Made by a program: the position numbers and the translations under genes. From Bacillus shivajii (lineage in GTDB: Bacteria; Bacillota; Bacilli; Bacillales; Salisediminibacteriaceae): a DNA stretch of 64,000 nucleotides. Numbering within the stretch: position 1 is the stretch's first letter; the number at the start of each line of letters is the position of its first letter. Below the pieces are notes generated by a model. The model was not told the DNA's origin, did not search any database, and was given only the letters and a program-made list of their open reading frames with translations. This document shows, one piece after another, positions 1-9,871 of the stretch. The stretch spans positions 2,790,001 through 2,854,000 of the forward strand of contig NZ_CP084703.1 of NCBI RefSeq assembly GCF_020519665.1. The letters run 5' to 3'.

Positions 1-620
1 GACATTTTCTCACGAGTTTCTGCTTCACCTTGAGCTGGTGTATAAGCTTTAACAGGTTGTTTTTCTGCTGCTTTTTCTTCTGTTTTCGTTTCAGTAGTTT
101 GTGCTTCTTCAGAAACGGCTTGATTACCAGAAAGGAATTTATCAATATCTTCTTTTAATACACGACCGTTTTTCCCTGAACCACTTACTTTACGAATATC
201 TGCACCTTTTTCTCGTGCATATTTACGTACTGAAGGCATTGCGATAATGCGACGGCTTTCATCAACCTCTTCAGATTGTGTAGCTTCAGCTGCTGGTTCT
301 TCTGATTTTTCCTCTGCCTTAGGCTCTTCTTGTGCTGGAGCTTCTTCTTCCCCATGACCATGAGCTTCAGGTGGTTGCTCTGCATCAGTATCAAATGACA
401 CAATAACCGATCCAACAGTTGTTACAACACCTTCTTCTACATGAATCTTTTCAATCGTTCCATCAACAGGAGAAGGGATTTCTACAACTGCTTTATCATT
501 TTGTACTTCACATAGGACGTCGTCTTCTTTTACTTCGTCCCCCTCTTTAACTTCCCACTTTACAATTTCACCTTCGTGAATACCTTCACCGATATCCGGC
601 ATTTTAAATTCGTATGCCAC
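1..620 (-). CDS. pdhC: Pyruvate dehydrogenase E2 (dihydrolipoamide acetyltransferase), N-terminal part
   Basis: E2 core of the pyruvate dehydrogenase complex; it takes the acetyl group from E1 on a lipoyl arm and passes it to CoA. Only the first ~206 residues are visible, because the gene runs off the left edge. The GTG start at 620 has a GGAGG site 9 nt upstream. Residues 1-80 form a lipoyl domain with the lipoylated lysine expected at K43 (context NDKAVV). An Ala/Glu/Pro-rich swinging linker follows (about 85-120), then a peripheral subunit-binding domain (about 125-165, containing [13 protein letters not shown]). It is third in the order pdhA-pdhB-pdhC; pdhD would be expected outside the window. 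Confidence 0.95.
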   Translation of the reverse strand, partial: MAYEFKMPDIGEGIHEGEIVKWEVKEGDEVKEDDVLCEVQNDKAVVEIPSPVDGTIEKIHVEEGVVTTVGSVIVSFDTDAEQPPEAHGHGEEEAPAQEEPKAEEKSEEPAAEATQSEEVDESRRIIAMPSVRKYAREKGADIRKVSGSGKNGRVLKEDIDKFLSGNQAVSEEAQTTETKTEEKAAEKQPVKAYTPAQGEAETREKM

Positions 621-735
621 GATTAACGCCTCCGTTTCAATTGTTCTTCTTTCAATAGGGCTTTTTTTATTGTTCGCTTTCTTTGGAAATTTTACACAAA
701 ACGAGTCGAACAAACCTGCTTTAAAAAGCAAGGAG

Positions 736-760
736 GACTGAAAAGGGAACCTTTTCAGTC
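736..760 (-). terminator. Hairpin between pdhB and pdhC (partial terminator or processing site)
   Basis: A perfect 11-bp stem (GACTGAAAAGG/CCTTTTCAGTC) with a GAA loop lies in the 156-nt gap between the pdhB stop and the pdhC start. On the transcribed strand it is followed, after a few bases, by GCTTTTTAAAGC rather than a clean U-run. It may lower read-through or stabilise the pdhAB message. Confidence 0.5.
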
Positions 761-776
761 AATATGTTGAGATGTA

Positions 777-1754
777 TTAGAAGTTGATTACTTGTTGTAC
801 TTTCTCGATAACATCCTTATAGCTTGGCAACCAGCTATCTTCTGCTGCTGCAAACGGATATACAGTGTCAGGAGCTGTTACACGAAGGACAGGAGCTTCT
901 AGGCTTAAAATAGCACGGTCATTAATCTCTGCCACAACATTGGCAGCAATTCCTGCTTGTTTTTGAGCTTCTTGAACAACAATCGCACGATTCGTCTTCT
1001 CAACAGAGGAAATGATTGTGTCGATATCTAATGGGCTGATTACACGTAAGTCGATAACTTCAGCTTCGATACCGTCTTTTGCTAGCTCTTCTGCTGCTTT
1101 TAATGAAGAATGGACCATTGCACCATAAGTGACAATCGTTACGTCTTTACCTTCACGTTTAACATCTGCTTTATCTAAAGGAAGCGTATATTCTTCTTCA
1201 GGTACTTCTTCACGGAATGAGCGATATAGTTTCATGTGCTCTAAATATACAACTGGGTCATTATCGCGAATAGCAGAAATTAGTAGCCCTTTTGCATCAT
1301 AAGGTGTAGAAGGAATAACAACTTTCACTCCAGGTGTTTGTGCCATTAACCCTTCTAAGCTGTCTGCATGCAATTCAGGTGTCTTAACTCCACCACCGAA
1401 AGGAGAACGAATCGTTACCGGAGAAGAATAAACGCCTCCTGAACGATAGCGCATACGAGCCATTTGTGCTGCAATTGCATCAAATGTTTCGAATACAAAT
1501 CCAAAGAACTGAATCTCCATAACAGGACGGAATCCAGTTACACCTAGACCTGTTGCCAGACCACCAATTCCTGACTCTGCAAGAGGTGTATCAAATACAC
1601 GGTCTTCGCCGAATTCTTTTTGTAATCCTTCTGTAGCACGGAATACACCGCCATTTTGCCCAACGTCTTCACCGAACACAAGAACATCTTCATTGTTCTT
1701 TAATTCGTTACGCATGGCATCCGTGATTGCTTGGATCATTGTCATTTGCGCCAT
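777..1754 (-). CDS. pdhB: Pyruvate dehydrogenase E1 beta subunit
   Basis: Beta chain of the thiamine-diphosphate-dependent E1 enzyme that decarboxylates pyruvate and acetylates the E2 lipoyl arm. The 325-residue protein has the family's full length and the expected blocks: [11 protein letters not shown] at the start, [16 protein letters not shown] near residue 26, [13 protein letters not shown] near 120, and a transketolase C-terminal domain with [10 protein letters not shown]. The start is 3 nt after the pdhA stop, so the two E1 chains are translated together. It pairs with PdhA in an alpha2-beta2 tetramer. Confidence 0.97.
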   Translation of the reverse strand: MAQMTMIQAITDAMRNELKNNEDVLVFGEDVGQNGGVFRATEGLQKEFGEDRVFDTPLAESGIGGLATGLGVTGFRPVMEIQFFGFVFETFDAIAAQMARMRYRSGGVYSSPVTIRSPFGGGVKTPELHADSLEGLMAQTPGVKVVIPSTPYDAKGLLISAIRDNDPVVYLEHMKLYRSFREEVPEEEYTLPLDKADVKREGKDVTIVTYGAMVHSSLKAAEELAKDGIEAEVIDLRVISPLDIDTIISSVEKTNRAIVVQEAQKQAGIAANVVAEINDRAILSLEAPVLRVTAPDTVYPFAAAEDSWLPSYKDVIEKVQQVINF

Positions 1755-1757
1755 AGC

Positions 1758-2960
<1,203 letters not shown>

Positions 2961-3095
2961 TCAAAAGCCCTTCATACACATTTTAAAACTTGTATACCCA
3001 ATCGCTTTCATCCATAATCATTTACTAATGTTTTTCAGTTGATACTGTCTTACTTTCATTCTCATCTGACTAGTACAACCTTTCATTCGTAACTT

Positions 3096-3125
3096 AGTTT
3101 ACACGATGGAATAATCATCCGTCAA
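3096..3125 (-). promoter_or_regulatory. Candidate sigma-A promoter for pdhABC
   Basis: On the minus strand TTGACG (3120-3125) and TAAACT (3096-3101) are separated by 18 bp, about 250 bp upstream of pdhA. This is the clearest promoter-like pair in the 492-bp gap 2847-3338. Apart from the ykyA terminator I see no gene there. Confidence 0.45.
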
Positions 3126-3306
3126 TCATTTTACACTTGATTTTATCGTTTTTTACCGTCACCATATTCTAAACGATACAAAAACTATTCCGCGACCTGT
3201 TATACAACTTAAATAACAACTGTTATACTACTCGTTTTTTTCTATGCATGCTTTGCAGGATTTATTTAGCAAATTGAACGAATACTTCTGTAAAGTCAAT
3301 GAAACT

Positions 3307-3337
3307 AAAAAAACGTCACAATTTGTGACGTTTTTTT
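3307..3337. terminator. Bidirectional intrinsic terminator after ykyA
   Basis: AACGTCACA/TGTGACGTT stem flanked by A7 and T7 runs; it works in either orientation and ends at the ykyA stop codon. Confidence 0.85.
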
Positions 3338-3338
3338 A

Positions 3339-3989
3339 TTACATATCTTCAAATACTACATTTAAATCTGCAGCTTCATAAAAAGCACGTTTTTCATCAT
3401 TATATTGCACTGTTTTTTCATTAAACTGTTCGTTCAGCGTATTAATTTCTTCATATGCTTCATTTACTAAGTCATGTTGTTCATGTAACTCTTCAACTGT
3501 TAGCTCTTCTTGAGCAATCAATTCATACAATTCAATATCTAATTCAATCGTTTCAATATACTCATTATAAAGATCTTGATAAATTGAGTAACGAGCTTCC
3601 ATTGTCTCAATCATTTCTTCTGCCAGTGGCATTAATTCTTCGTCTAGCTGTTCTACATATTCGCTTGAAAGTTGAAATTCTTCATAAGCGTTATCAATAA
3701 TTTCCTTCTCTTCATTCATTAATTCACGACGTTCTTTTGCTGATTGTATTGCTTGTTCGGACAGTTCTTGAATTTCCTCTTCATCAGATAAAGCTAACAT
3801 TTCTTCATACCATTGGTGTTCGTTCTGTTCTGCTTCTGTCAAAGGACCTTGCTTGTCTGATACATCTTGTTCAATTTGAACTGCTTCTTCTAAATGGTCA
3901 TACATTAGTTCTGCCGTATTTTCTTCTTCGCATGCAGATAATATGACTGTAAACAACATTATTACAAATAGTATATATTTTCTTCTCAA
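3339..3989 (-). CDS. ykyA: YkyA-family lipoprotein
   Basis: Membrane-anchored extracytoplasmic lipoprotein of unknown role. The N-terminus is a type II signal peptide: MRRK, a hydrophobic stretch and the lipobox LSAC with the lipidated cysteine at residue 20. The mature part is very acidic, Glu/Gln-rich and predicted from composition to be helical or coiled coil. The start is TTG, with GGGGGAAG upstream. In B. subtilis ykyA also lies between def (ykrB) and pdhA, so position supports the name more than sequence does. It ends in its own strong terminator. Confidence 0.75.
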   Translation of the reverse strand: MRRKYILFVIMLFTVILSACEEENTAELMYDHLEEAVQIEQDVSDKQGPLTEAEQNEHQWYEEMLALSDEEEIQELSEQAIQSAKERRELMNEEKEIIDNAYEEFQLSSEYVEQLDEELMPLAEEMIETMEARYSIYQDLYNEYIETIELDIELYELIAQEELTVEELHEQHDLVNEAYEEINTLNEQFNEKTVQYNDEKRAFYEAADLNVVFEDM

Positions 3990-4404
3990 CTGTCTTCCCC
4001 CTTGAAAAATATATCTTCTTCTTTTTTTAAGGCGCTATTACTTAAGGAGAACCATTGCACCTCTTAGGTAATAGTTCGTGTCACTCGAACATGTACCCCT
4101 TCGTTTGCATTCTCACTGTTTCCTCATTAGCTTTTCCAGCCTCATCATCCCACTAAATTTTTGGCTCCAAAATAATGTCTACTGTTGATACTTTTCCATT
4201 CGCCCAAAAAAGAATCCCTTTACAAACTATCTTAATTTCTGCTAATTGACAAGGTTTTTATGTCAATTATGCTTGTATTTATTTACGCTTACCCAATATT
4301 TATCCCATAAAATTGGGTATTCATCCACTCCATCTCGTACCCACTGCATAGAGTAGTATTACATCGCTAATAAGGCGATTGATTATTAAAAAGGAGGAAT
4401 TGCC
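3990..4404. other. 415-bp intergenic region upstream of ykyA and the YjcZ-family peptide
   Basis: Divergent control region. The right part holds a sigma-K-like element (listed separately). I see no convincing small gene or RNA in the rest, although TTAGGTAATA/TATTACTTAA-type short inverted segments occur near 4040-4070. Confidence 0.4.
4327..4355 (+). promoter_or_regulatory. Candidate sigma-K promoter for the YjcZ-family gene
   Basis: CATAGAGTA (4347-4355) fits the sigma-K -10 pattern CATANNNTA. An AC (4327-4328) lies 18 bp upstream, one base more than the usual 16-17. The element is 50 bp before the start of a sporulation-type peptide gene. Confidence 0.4.
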
Positions 4405-4566
4405 ATGCACGGATACGGTGGATGCTGCTTTGATCCTTGTGGATATGGATATGGTGCACAAGTTGCTCCAACTTATGGATACCCAACTGCAGGAAGAGGT
4501 TTTCCTTTAATTGTAGTCCTCTTCATCTTACTAATCATTGTAGGAGCTTCATGGTACGGAGCTTAA
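4405..4566 (+). CDS. YjcZ-family sporulation membrane peptide (53 aa)
   Basis: Small membrane peptide with the two-part layout of the YjcZ/YczN-like sporulation family: a Gly/Tyr/Cys-rich N-terminus ([17 protein letters not shown]) and a C-terminal transmembrane helix whose [18 protein letters not shown] core is typical of the family. AAGGAGGA lies 6 nt before the ATG and a hairpin terminator follows. The molecular role is unknown; family members are made late in sporulation. A shorter relative lies at 54216-54293. Confidence 0.85.
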   Translation: MHGYGGCCFDPCGYGYGAQVAPTYGYPTAGRGFPLIVVLFILLIIVGASWYGA

Positions 4567-4578
4567 TTTACCTTTCTT

Positions 4579-4612
4579 AGAAACGAGGGCTAAAAAGCTC
4601 TCGTTTCTTTTC
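4579..4612 (+). terminator. Terminator after the YjcZ-family gene
   Basis: AGAAACGAGGGCT/AGCTCTCGTTTCT stem followed by a T-rich tail. Confidence 0.75.
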
Positions 4613-4744
4613 ATTTAGTTCGTTATAATATAATATATGTTACGATTTAAATATTAGGACAAGAAGTTTACTTTTAGCTAAACATTATTATACAACGAAA
4701 TGAAAAAGTGTTTTCTAAAAGTTGATATGAAAGGAGAGATTGCT

Positions 4745-5326
4745 TTGTTAACAATGGATGATATTATCCGAGAAGGCCATCCAACATTACGTAAAGTTGC
4801 TACAAATGTACCATTACCAGCCCCACAAGAAGATAAAGAAACATTAAAAAAAATGTTGGATTTTCTCGTACATAGCCAAGACCCAGAATTAGCAGAAAAA
4901 TATAACTTACGACCAGGAGTTGGTTTAGCTGCTCCACAAATTAACGTAAGCAAACGTATGATCGCCGTTAATGTCACAGATCATAATGACGATCTTATTG
5001 AAGTGGGTTTATTTAACCCAAAAATTGTTAGCCATTCTGCCGAGACGACATTTCTAGAAAATGGAGAAGGCTGTCTATCTGTCGATCGTTCTGTCCCAGG
5101 TATCGTTCCACGATACGCAAGGATTAAAGTCGAAGGGACGAATTTAGAAGGTGAAAAAGTTTCACTTCGTTTAAAAGGGTTACCAGCTATTGTTTTCCAA
5201 CATGAAATTGATCATCTAAACGGAATTATGTTTTACGACCGTATCGAGGAGTCAGACCCATATAAAAAGCCACTCCCTCCTCATGAAGTCATTAAACGTA
5301 ATGAGTTTGATAATCCCATTTCATAA
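4745..5326 (+). CDS. def: Peptide deformylase
   Basis: Removes the N-formyl group from nascent proteins in the cytosol. All three catalytic motifs are present: GVGLAAPQI, EGCLS (metal-binding Cys) and QHEIDHLNG (HEXXH, metal ligands plus catalytic Glu). The insert between them and the LRPGVGLAAPQ context match the B. subtilis DefB/YkrB type. The frame is open from an ATG at 4700, but AAGGAGAG at 4731 serves a TTG at 4745, giving 193 residues beginning MLTMDDIIREGHP. It is monocistronic with its own terminator. Confidence 0.95.
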   Translation: MLTMDDIIREGHPTLRKVATNVPLPAPQEDKETLKKMLDFLVHSQDPELAEKYNLRPGVGLAAPQINVSKRMIAVNVTDHNDDLIEVGLFNPKIVSHSAETTFLENGEGCLSVDRSVPGIVPRYARIKVEGTNLEGEKVSLRLKGLPAIVFQHEIDHLNGIMFYDRIEESDPYKKPLPPHEVIKRNEFDNPIS

Positions 5327-5343
5327 TTTTCATCGTTTTTTTA

Positions 5344-5375
5344 GAAACTAGTCACACGATAATGTGACTAGTTTC
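5344..5375. terminator. Bidirectional terminator between def and the convergent gene
   Basis: 13-bp stem GAAACTAGTCACA/TGTGACTAGTTTC with T-rich sequence on both sides, shared by convergent genes. Confidence 0.8.
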
Positions 5376-5385
5376 CTTGTTATAC

Positions 5386-5700
5386 CTACTCTTTTTTACT
5401 CATTTCATCCTTCGTTTGTGAAGTTCCTAATTCATAAATGTATTGCATTAATTCATCATATTCAGCTTCTAAATCCTCCTTATCTGCTGCAGCTCTATAT
5501 TCACTGAATGGTCGCTTAAAAATATGCTCTACCATAATATCTTTCTGATTGATCTTTTTAATCAACGTTTGCAGCCTTTCATACTCATGGTCTTCAGCAC
5601 GTACTTCATATTGAATGGCTCTCCCATTAACTTTGACAGGCATGACTTCAATTTTTCCACCTGCATGTAATGTTACATAATACGTTTGTTTGTCCAACAT
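5386..5700 (-). CDS. Conserved hypothetical protein (104 aa)
   Basis: Not recognised. Small charged cytosolic protein without signal peptide or membrane segment. The N-terminal half looks like a beta-rich fold (TYYVTLHAGGKIEVMPVKVNG), the C-terminal half is Glu/Lys-rich and helical (KEDLEAEYDELMQYIYEL). GGGGGAAG precedes the ATG. It is monocistronic, convergent with def and divergent from the rpoY-rnjA unit. Confidence 0.7.
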   Translation of the reverse strand: MLDKQTYYVTLHAGGKIEVMPVKVNGRAIQYEVRAEDHEYERLQTLIKKINQKDIMVEHIFKRPFSEYRAAADKEDLEAEYDELMQYIYELGTSQTKDEMSKKE

Positions 5701-5902
5701 TCTTCCCCCTTCATTGATTGTTTCAATTTTTATACCCTCCTTTTTCTGTTTGTAACCTTAAACGCCAAAGCACTTACAATTTTATTGATTACGAATTACA
5801 CCTTTATTCCCAACGATTCCCTTACAAATTTAGTGACATTTTTCAAATACTAAAAATAAAAAACAAGCGTGACTCTTGAATATCCTTTAAGGAGGGTTTA
5901 AA

Positions 5903-5974
5903 ATGTTGAAAAGGTGGAGAGAACGAATATTGAAACGATGTCGGGATCTGCTCCCGAAACAACTATATGCTTAA
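5903..5974 (+). CDS. Possible 23-residue leader peptide upstream of rpoY-rnjA
   Basis: A strong AAGGAGGG site lies 7 nt before an ATG that opens a 23-codon frame: MLKRWRERILKRCRDLLPKQ, then LYA and TAA. It is strongly basic and amphipathic. Inside the frame TCGGGA/TCCCGA can form a 6-bp hairpin, and just after the stop is a 12-bp hairpin (5982-6014). The layout of SD, short frame and hairpins upstream of rpoY resembles a translated leader, but a free-standing small protein is equally possible. Confidence 0.5.
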   Translation: MLKRWRERILKRCRDLLPKQLYA

Positions 5975-5981
5975 TCGTCTC

Positions 5982-6014
5982 AATCCTTCTTTCTCATAAG
6001 GGGAAAGAAGGATT
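5982..6014 (+). other. Strong hairpin after the leader-like peptide
   Basis: Perfect 12-bp stem AATCCTTCTTTC/GAAAGAAGGATT with a 9-nt loop, starting 8 nt after the small frame's stop. The tail ATCCTTTATC is only weakly T-rich, so it may be a leaky terminator, an attenuator or an RNA-stability element. It lies 170 bp before rpoY. Confidence 0.6.
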
Positions 6015-6184
6015 ATCCTTTATCATAGAGAATCATTAATAATGACATTGGTTTTTTGTTTTAATTAACGGGGATAACATACATAGGATGGTTAAATATA
6101 TTTTTTAGAAATCACGAAGAAACAGAAGATATAACAGCCCTTATTTACTTACTAACAAATTATATAATGAAGGAGAGGATATAC

Positions 6185-6394
6185 TTGATTTTTAAAGTGT
6201 ATTATCAAAAAACAATTAACGAGGTTCCTGTTCGTGAAGCAACGAACTCAATGTACATTGAAGCGGAATCTGTCGAAGAAACGCGTAAAAAATTAGCCGA
6301 TCGCGAATACAACATTGAATTTATTACCCCCGTTACTGGCGACTACTTAGAATACGAAAGACAGCATGAAGACTTTCATGTAGAGACGGTGTAA
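6185..6394 (+). CDS. rpoY: RNA polymerase epsilon subunit (DUF1447)
   Basis: Small RNA-polymerase-associated protein found in Firmicutes. The sequence follows B. subtilis RpoY/YkzG closely: [40 protein letters not shown]. The TTG at 6185 is chosen over the upstream ATG at 6167 because AGGAGAGG lies 7 nt before it and the length (69 residues) then matches the family. It is 5 bp upstream of rnjA, the conserved pairing of epsilon with RNase J1. Confidence 0.93.
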   Translation: MIFKVYYQKTINEVPVREATNSMYIEAESVEETRKKLADREYNIEFITPVTGDYLEYERQHEDFHVETV

Positions 6395-6399
6395 TACTC

Positions 6400-8064
6400 A
6401 TGAAAGCAAAGAATCATCAAGCTGCTGTTTTTGCCCTCGGGGGACTAGGCGAAATCGGTAAGAACACTTATGCAGTTCAATTTCAGGATGAAATCATTTT
6501 AATTGATGCTGGAATTAAATTTCCTGAAGATGAACTATTAGGGATTGATTACGTCATTCCTGACTATACGTATTTAGTAAATAACCAAGATAAAATTAAA
6601 GGGCTTTTTATCACTCACGGACACGAAGATCACATCGGCGGCGTCCCATATTTACTTCGTGAAATCAATGTACCTATTTATGGTGGAAAATTAGCTTTAG
6701 GACTTCTCCGAAATAAACTAGAAGAACACGGTCTCCTTCGAAAAGCTCAGTTAAGAGAAATTCACGAAGACCAAATTGTTAAGTTTCAAAAAACTTCTGT
6801 ATCGTTCTATCGTACGACTCACAGCATTCCTGACTCATATGGGATTGTCGTTAAAACACCTTCCGGAAACGTCGTACACACGGGTGACTTCAAATTTGAT
6901 TTCACTCCAGTCGGAGATCCTGCCAATTTAACAAAGATGGCAAGAATCGGCGAAGAAGGTGTGCTTTGTCTGCTTTCTGATAGTACCAATAGTGAGATCC
7001 CTGGTTTTACAATGTCAGAAAGTAAAGTTGGAGAAAGCATTGATCAAATCTTCCGCAGTGTAGAAGGACGTATTATTTTTGCAACGTTTGCTTCGAATAT
7101 TTACCGATTACAGCAAGCAGTAGAAGCGGCAGTAAAATATCGCCGTAAAATTGTAGTATTCGGAAGAAGTATGGAATCAGCTATTAATATTGGCTTAGAA
7201 CTTGGCTATATTAAAGCACCGAAAAATACGTTTATCGATCCTTCACAATTAAATAAAATACCAAATGATCAAGTTGCCATCCTATGTACAGGCAGTCAAG
7301 GTGAGCCTATGGCAGCATTATCAAGAATTGCTTTTGGTACTCATCGACAAATTCAAATCATCCCTGGAGATACCGTTGTCTTTTCATCTTCACCAATCCC
7401 TGGTAATACGTTAAGTGTAAGCAAAACGATTAACCAGTTGTACCGAGCGGGTGCAGATGTTATTCACGGTTCACTCAATGACATTCACACGTCAGGCCAC
7501 GGTGGACAAGAAGAGCAAAAGTTAATGATTCGCCTCATGAAACCTAAGTATTTTATGCCTATTCACGGTGAGTTCCGCATGTTAAAGATGCACGCAAAAC
7601 TCGCTCAAGATTGTGGTGTACCAGAGGAAAATTGCTTCTTAATGGATAATGGTGATGTGTTAGCTCTTGATAAAAACGAAGGAAGACTCGCTGGTAAAGT
7701 CCCATCTGGGTCTGTATATGTTGACGGTAATGGTATCGGTGATATCGGAAACATCGTTTTACGTGACCGTAGAATCCTTTCAGAAGAAGGTTTAGTAGTT
7801 GTTGTTGTCAGCCTAAATATGAAAGAGTTTAAGGTTGCATCTGGACCTGACATCATTTCTCGTGGTTTCGTATATATGAGAGAATCTGGAGATTTAATTA
7901 ACGAAGCTCAAGTGAAGCTTACTGCTCACTTACACGAACTGATGGAAAAGAGAACTTCCCAATGGTCCGAAATTAAAAATGAGATCACAGATACATTAGG
8001 TCCATTCTTATATGAAAAGACAAAACGTAAGCCAATGATCCTTCCTATCATTATGGAAGTGTAA
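6400..8064 (+). CDS. rnjA: Ribonuclease J1
   Basis: Essential 5'-3' exonuclease and endonuclease central to mRNA decay and rRNA maturation. It is a metallo-beta-lactamase/beta-CASP protein: HGHEDH zinc motif at residues 73-78, HTGDFKFD near 161, beta-CASP insert about 210-350, then [19 protein letters not shown] and PIHGE motifs. The C-terminal domain with [12 protein letters not shown] is intact. The 554-residue length matches B. subtilis RnjA. It is cotranscribed with rpoY. Confidence 0.97.
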   Translation: MKAKNHQAAVFALGGLGEIGKNTYAVQFQDEIILIDAGIKFPEDELLGIDYVIPDYTYLVNNQDKIKGLFITHGHEDHIGGVPYLLREINVPIYGGKLALGLLRNKLEEHGLLRKAQLREIHEDQIVKFQKTSVSFYRTTHSIPDSYGIVVKTPSGNVVHTGDFKFDFTPVGDPANLTKMARIGEEGVLCLLSDSTNSEIPGFTMSESKVGESIDQIFRSVEGRIIFATFASNIYRLQQAVEAAVKYRRKIVVFGRSMESAINIGLELGYIKAPKNTFIDPSQLNKIPNDQVAILCTGSQGEPMAALSRIAFGTHRQIQIIPGDTVVFSSSPIPGNTLSVSKTINQLYRAGADVIHGSLNDIHTSGHGGQEEQKLMIRLMKPKYFMPIHGEFRMLKMHAKLAQDCGVPEENCFLMDNGDVLALDKNEGRLAGKVPSGSVYVDGNGIGDIGNIVLRDRRILSEEGLVVVVVSLNMKEFKVASGPDIISRGFVYMRESGDLINEAQVKLTAHLHELMEKRTSQWSEIKNEITDTLGPFLYEKTKRKPMILPIIMEV

Positions 8065-8070
8065 CGAATA

Positions 8071-8104
8071 AGACTGGCGCCCTTTCTTGGGTGGCAGTCT
8101 TTTT
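8071..8104 (+). terminator. Terminator after rnjA
   Basis: AGACTG..CC/GG..CAGTCT stem immediately followed by TTTTGTTTTG. Confidence 0.75.
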
Positions 8105-8130
8105 GTTTTGTGTTTTTCAACATGAACGGG

Positions 8131-8330
8131 TTTTGTCCGTGAAAATTTCTCGTTGTCCGTGACTTTTATGATTTGTCCGCGAAAATCGTGATTTGTCCGT
8201 GACTTTTATGATTTGTCCGTGAAAATTTCTGTTTGTCCGTGACTTTTATGATTTATCCGCGAAAATTTCTGTTTGTCCGTGACTTTTATGATTTGTCCGT
8301 GAAAATCGTAATTTATCCGTAAGTTAAAAT
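8131..8330. repeat. Ten-unit 20-bp tandem repeat (40-bp dimer)
   Basis: Ten exact 20-bp steps. Each unit begins with a form of ATTTGTCCGT. The second half alternates between GAAAATTTCT (or GAAAATCGTR) and GACTTTTATG, so the true period is a 40-bp dimer present about five times; the last unit is degenerate. No unit varies in length. It lies between the rnjA terminator and the ykuV terminator, so it is outside any evident transcript. The rest of the 421-bp gap 8065-8485 holds only the two terminators. Confidence 0.95.
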
Positions 8331-8451
8331 GGTTATCATTTAGTACACAACCTGATTTCCGAGCTGAAACTTACTGCCTTATGATTTTCATTACTTTTCC
8401 GATTTCTCGTGACTAACACAAATTTACTTACAATTTCCTCTAAATAAGAAA

Positions 8452-8480
8452 CCCTCCTTAAGTCGAACACTTAAGGAGGG
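8452..8480 (-). terminator. Terminator after ykuV
   Basis: Perfect 11-bp stem CCCTCCTTAAG/CTTAAGGAGGG with a 7-nt loop and a T-rich tail on the minus strand. Confidence 0.8.
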
Positions 8481-8485
8481 CTTTA

Positions 8486-8932
8486 TTATTCTTTAATTCC
8501 TAAAACACGGTTTACTCGTTTCCTTAACATTTTCATTCCGCCACCGCCAGCTTGGAAATGACGCAATTTACCTTCTTCATCAAAAACATAATAACTAGGA
8601 ACGTATTGATTTTCAAACGCGTCCGTTAATTTATGTTCACTATCAACGAAAATTGGTTGAGATATATCATGCTCAGCTGCAACTGATTTAATTTCTTCTA
8701 GGTTTAAATCCTTTTCAGAGCGCGGCATATGTACTGCAATGACATTTAGTTTATCTTTATATTCGTCACGAAATTCATTGACATTAGGCATTGCTTCTTT
8801 ACATAAACCACAACTAATTGACCAGAAATGAATAAGAGTAGGCTTATCTCCTACTAATTCATCACGATTAACCTGCCCATTTAGCCCTTCTGTTGCACCT
8901 TCTAACTCAGGCATTGGAGTGCGTAATTTCAT
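8486..8932 (-). CDS. ykuV: Thiol-disulfide oxidoreductase YkuV
   Basis: Soluble thioredoxin-fold protein that reduces disulfides. The active site is a CxxC in WSISCGLCKEAMP. The VPSYYVFDEEGKLRHFQAGG segment contains the thioredoxin cis-proline region. Length 148, as in B. subtilis YkuV. Three in-frame starts are possible (GTG 8944, ATG 8938, ATG 8932). The last is chosen, because GAGGTG lies 9 nt before it and it reproduces the family start MKLRTPMPEL. Its neighbour is the peroxiredoxin ykuU, the same pairing as in B. subtilis. Confidence 0.93.
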   Translation of the reverse strand: MKLRTPMPELEGATEGLNGQVNRDELVGDKPTLIHFWSISCGLCKEAMPNVNEFRDEYKDKLNVIAVHMPRSEKDLNLEEIKSVAAEHDISQPIFVDSEHKLTDAFENQYVPSYYVFDEEGKLRHFQAGGGGMKMLRKRVNRVLGIKE

Positions 8933-9012
8933 TTTCATTTTCACCTCATTTTTTTCTACAGCGAATAAAATAATAAAAAAAATTACTCCATTTAAAATGT
9001 AATTGATGTATG

Positions 9013-9046
9013 AAAAGAGCCTAACATATTCATGCTAGGCTTTTTC
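9013..9046. terminator. Terminator after ykuU
   Basis: AAAAGAGCCTAACAT/ATGCTAGGCTTTTT imperfect stem with A/T runs on both sides. Confidence 0.65.
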
Positions 9047-9065
9047 AACAAATTACTATAAGTAA

Positions 9066-9611
9066 TTAAAGTGTTGCTTGTCCTGGCTTCCAGTTTGCTG
9101 GGCAAAGTCCACCAGTTTGAAGTGCTTGTAATACACGTAGTGTTTCATCTACATCACGGCCAATGTTGTTATGGTTAACAACAGAGTACATTAATTCACC
9201 TTCTGGGCTGATGATGAATAATCCACGAAGAGCAACACCCTCTTCTTCGATTAATACACCGTACTCACGAGAAACTTCGTGGTTTGTATCAGCAGCTAGA
9301 GGATATTTTAACTCACCAAGACCATTGTCATCACGGCTAGTGTTAATCCATGCTAAGTGAGTGTGAATTGTATCAGTTGATACACCAACTACTTCTGCAT
9401 CTAAGTCTTCGAACTCATCATAGCGGTCACTTAGAGCTGTAATTTCTGTTGGGCAAACGAATGTGAAGTCCATTGGGTAAAAGTAAAGAACTGTCCACTT
9501 ATCGTTTTTCATGTTTTCTTCAAGACTTGCTTTACCAAACTCTTTGTTCGGCATTACTGCATCCATTTCAAAACGTGGTGCTTGTTTTGCTACCATACGC
9601 TTGTCTGTCAT
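9066..9611 (-). CDS. ykuU: 2-Cys peroxiredoxin (AhpC/Prx1 type) YkuU
   Basis: Reduces hydrogen peroxide and organic peroxides. The peroxidatic cysteine is in DFTFVCPTE, the resolving cysteine in GGLCPANWKPG, and the GG-L-type loop typical of the Prx1 class is present. The frame opens at 9650, but the ATG at 9611 is used: GGAGGG lies 8 nt before it and it yields 181 residues, the YkuU length. The gene has its own promoter overlapping a PerR/Fur-like box. YkuV next door is a plausible electron donor partner (inference from position). Confidence 0.95.
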   Translation of the reverse strand: MTDKRMVAKQAPRFEMDAVMPNKEFGKASLEENMKNDKWTVLYFYPMDFTFVCPTEITALSDRYDEFEDLDAEVVGVSTDTIHTHLAWINTSRDDNGLGELKYPLAADTNHEVSREYGVLIEEEGVALRGLFIISPEGELMYSVVNHNNIGRDVDETLRVLQALQTGGLCPANWKPGQATL

Positions 9612-9647
9612 ATGTAATCCCTCCTGAAATATGTGTGCTATCGTTAA

Positions 9648-9684
9648 CAATAATGATTATAAAATAAGTATTATTATCAGTCAA
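9648..9684 (-). promoter_or_regulatory. Sigma-A promoter of ykuU with overlapping PerR/Fur-type box
   Basis: On the minus strand TTGACT (9679-9684), a 17-bp spacer and a perfect TATAAT (9656-9661). The sequence 9648-9662 matches the 7-1-7 inverted repeat TTATAATNATTATAA at 12 of 14 positions and covers the -10. A repressor bound there would block polymerase. For a peroxiredoxin, PerR is the more likely owner, but Fur boxes look alike. Confidence 0.75.
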
Positions 9685-9871
9685 CCAATATGTACTTTTA
9701 ACTGAAATTTGCTATATCCTATAATCATATTGCCATACACCAGTTATTATTATAACCAACTTTGGTAAAAATCAAAAATAATACGCTCAAATATGTTTAG
9801 TAGTCCTATGCAATGTGGTAAACTCTATTAACGTGCTTTAAATCATCATCGTTTGAAAGGAGAAAGGAACA

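Noticed and set aside
8131-8330. CRISPR array
   Set aside because: Units are contiguous 20-bp repeats without unique spacers, and no cas gene is nearby.
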